A stretch of 5,585 nucleotides of DNA from Phycisphaerae bacterium (lineage in GTDB: Bacteria > Planctomycetota > Phycisphaerae > UBA1845 > Fen-1342), in contig JAGVEP010000355.1 in assembly GCA_020058145.1 (NCBI GenBank), forward strand, positions 1 through 5,585, written 5' to 3'. The notes beneath the pieces were generated by a model. It saw only the letters and a list, made by a program, of their open reading frames with translations, had not been told where the DNA came from and did no database searches. This document shows positions 4,507 to 5,585 of the stretch, one piece after another; positions within the stretch are counted from its first letter, which is position 1; each line of letters opens with the position of its first letter. Both the position numbers and the translations under genes were made by a program.

Positions 4507-5585
4507 ATGAAAGCACCGTCCATCCCGACGCTCGTCGCGACAGCGACCTTTGGCTGTCTTGCCGCGCCCCAGGCCAGCGTGGCCCAAGAAATATGGGACT
4601 ACACGGCGGACACGGTCGTGGACGATTCCCCCGCGTCCGCTGATCTGACCCCCTTCGTCAACGCCATTCGGCAAGCCCCCGCCCCATCCGCAGCGGCCGA
4701 GGCGTACGCCCGCGCGCAGTCCGCGGCACCGAATAACATCGTTCTCAAGCAAGCCTATGTTGGACGTCTGATTACGCTGGGGGTGCCCGAACTAGGCGAG
4801 ACGCAGGCCCGTGACCTGGTCTCGCGAAATGCCGGTGACGGCGTGGCGTGGGCCGTGCTGGCGTTTAGCGGCGCCCGGCGGAACGACTGGACGGTCGCCT
4901 TCAACGACATCGTCAATGCGGTCCAGTACCAGCCCGACGACCCGTTCGTGCAGCGTACGGCTGGGCAGCTTATCGCGTGGTATGGCAGTCACCGCGACTC
5001 GTTACGCGTGCCCGCCAGTCTGAAAAGCGCTCTGCAACACGTCCAAAGCGTGCTCGCCGGTCGCCAAGCGTATGTGGAGGGTTATCGCGAGGCGCGCGAC
5101 TTCTATGAGCAGCAGCGCGGGCCGAGCAGCGACTATCAGCCGCCCCCGGAACCGGTCACACAGGAAGTCTACCCACTCCCGGCGACTACGTGGGGTGGGT
5201 ACTACAGCGGCTCCTATCGCCCGAGACCTTATTATCGCCGGTACATCTGGAACCCGGCTCCGTGCGGGAGCTACGAGCCTTTCGGGAGCTCGAGCTACGG
5301 CGCACCCCGGCATTCCGGCCGCTACGCGCCGGCCGGTACAGAGCCCGGCCGCTACGGCACGACCATCCTCCCGCGCCGCCCCGGTTCCTTCTATGACTGG
5401 GACCGCACCCGCGGATACTCCACCGGCCATGACGATCGGCGACCGTTCGTCGGCGGTGCGGACGGAATCAGGGGTAGAACTTGTGAGCCTGCGGGCCACC
5501 AGCGTCGCCCCGGTACGGCTCCGTCGCACTGGGCCCCTGGTCCCGGAACCAAACCAAATGTCAGTCCTGGCCTGAAGCCGCCGGC
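4507..5585 (+). CDS. Exported TPR-like repeat protein with Tyr/Arg/Gly/Pro-rich tail (3' partial)
   Basis: The frame stays open from ATG 4507 to the window end, giving 359 residues with no stop, so the C-terminus is missing. Residues 1-26 resemble a Sec signal peptide ending ASVA before QE, a plausible signal peptidase I site; Cys17 is not in a proper lipobox. Residues about 60-160 are alpha-helical with TPR-like spacing: AAAEAYARAQSAAPNN, then LGVPELGETQARDLV, then AFNDIVNAVQYQPDDP. From about 205 the sequence becomes low complexity, rich in Tyr, Arg, Gly, Pro and Ser (GGYYSGSYRPRPYYRRY at 230-246). It probably acts outside the cytoplasmic membrane, perhaps in a protein assembly, but no function can be assigned. 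GAGGTG at 4497-4502 supports the start. Terminator-like hairpins and a -10-like element before it suggest it is not part of the ACP/ketosynthase operon. The tail frame is less certain because other frames are also open there. Confidence 0.75.
   Translation, partial: MKAPSIPTLVATATFGCLAAPQASVAQEIWDYTADTVVDDSPASADLTPFVNAIRQAPAPSAAAEAYARAQSAAPNNIVLKQAYVGRLITLGVPELGETQARDLVSRNAGDGVAWAVLAFSGARRNDWTVAFNDIVNAVQYQPDDPFVQRTAGQLIAWYGSHRDSLRVPASLKSALQHVQSVLAGRQAYVEGYREARDFYEQQRGPSSDYQPPPEPVTQEVYPLPATTWGGYYSGSYRPRPYYRRYIWNPAPCGSYEPFGSSSYGAPRHSGRYAPAGTEPGRYGTTILPRRPGSFYDWDRTRGYSTGHDDRRPFVGGADGIRGRTCEPAGHQRRPGTAPSHWAPGPGTKPNVSPGLKPP

Noticed and set aside
5072..5575. 167-codon + strand and 175-codon minus-strand open frames over the end of the window
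   Set aside because: Both overlap the frame from 4507, which has a good ribosome binding site, a signal peptide and a continuous repeat domain. The alternatives are Arg/Ser/Ala-rich without motifs. Some doubt remains for the low-complexity tail.

Overview
The window is GC-rich bacterial DNA with GTG as well as ATG starts, tight gene packing and short intergenic tandem repeats. The paired ketosynthases, the enlarged acyl carrier protein and the secreted TPR-like protein with a Tyr/Arg/Gly/Pro tail together suggest a member of the Planctomycetota. That is an inference from general family knowledge; no marker gene is present to prove it.

Layout: positions 1-107 hold a 28-bp tandem repeat. Positions 126-4221 hold five genes on the + strand that look like one operon: a short FabZ-like hot-dog dehydratase, an acyl carrier protein (ACP) with a large insertion, a second FabZ-like dehydratase, a ketosynthase-like protein with no recognisable catalytic triad, and a ketosynthase with an intact Cys-His-His triad. 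Gaps are 25 bp, 8 bp, an ATGA overlap, then 32 bp that carry a heptamer repeat. Positions 4222-4506 are intergenic, with terminator-like hairpins, an imperfect palindrome, a -10-like hexamer and a hairpin over a ribosome binding site. From 4507 to the window end runs a separate, incomplete gene for an exported protein with a helical repeat domain.

How the genes may work together: the ACP would carry the growing chain, the active ketosynthase would extend it, the inactive ketosynthase would be its partner in the manner of a chain length factor (KS-beta), and the two dehydratases would remove water from 3-hydroxyacyl-ACP intermediates. The gene set resembles the core of type II polyketide and aryl polyene systems, and the fatty-acid-type gene clusters proposed for ladderane synthesis in anammox bacteria. 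No ketoreductase, acyltransferase, phosphopantetheinyl transferase or enoyl reductase lies in the window, so these steps must be encoded outside it. The product cannot be read from this sequence.
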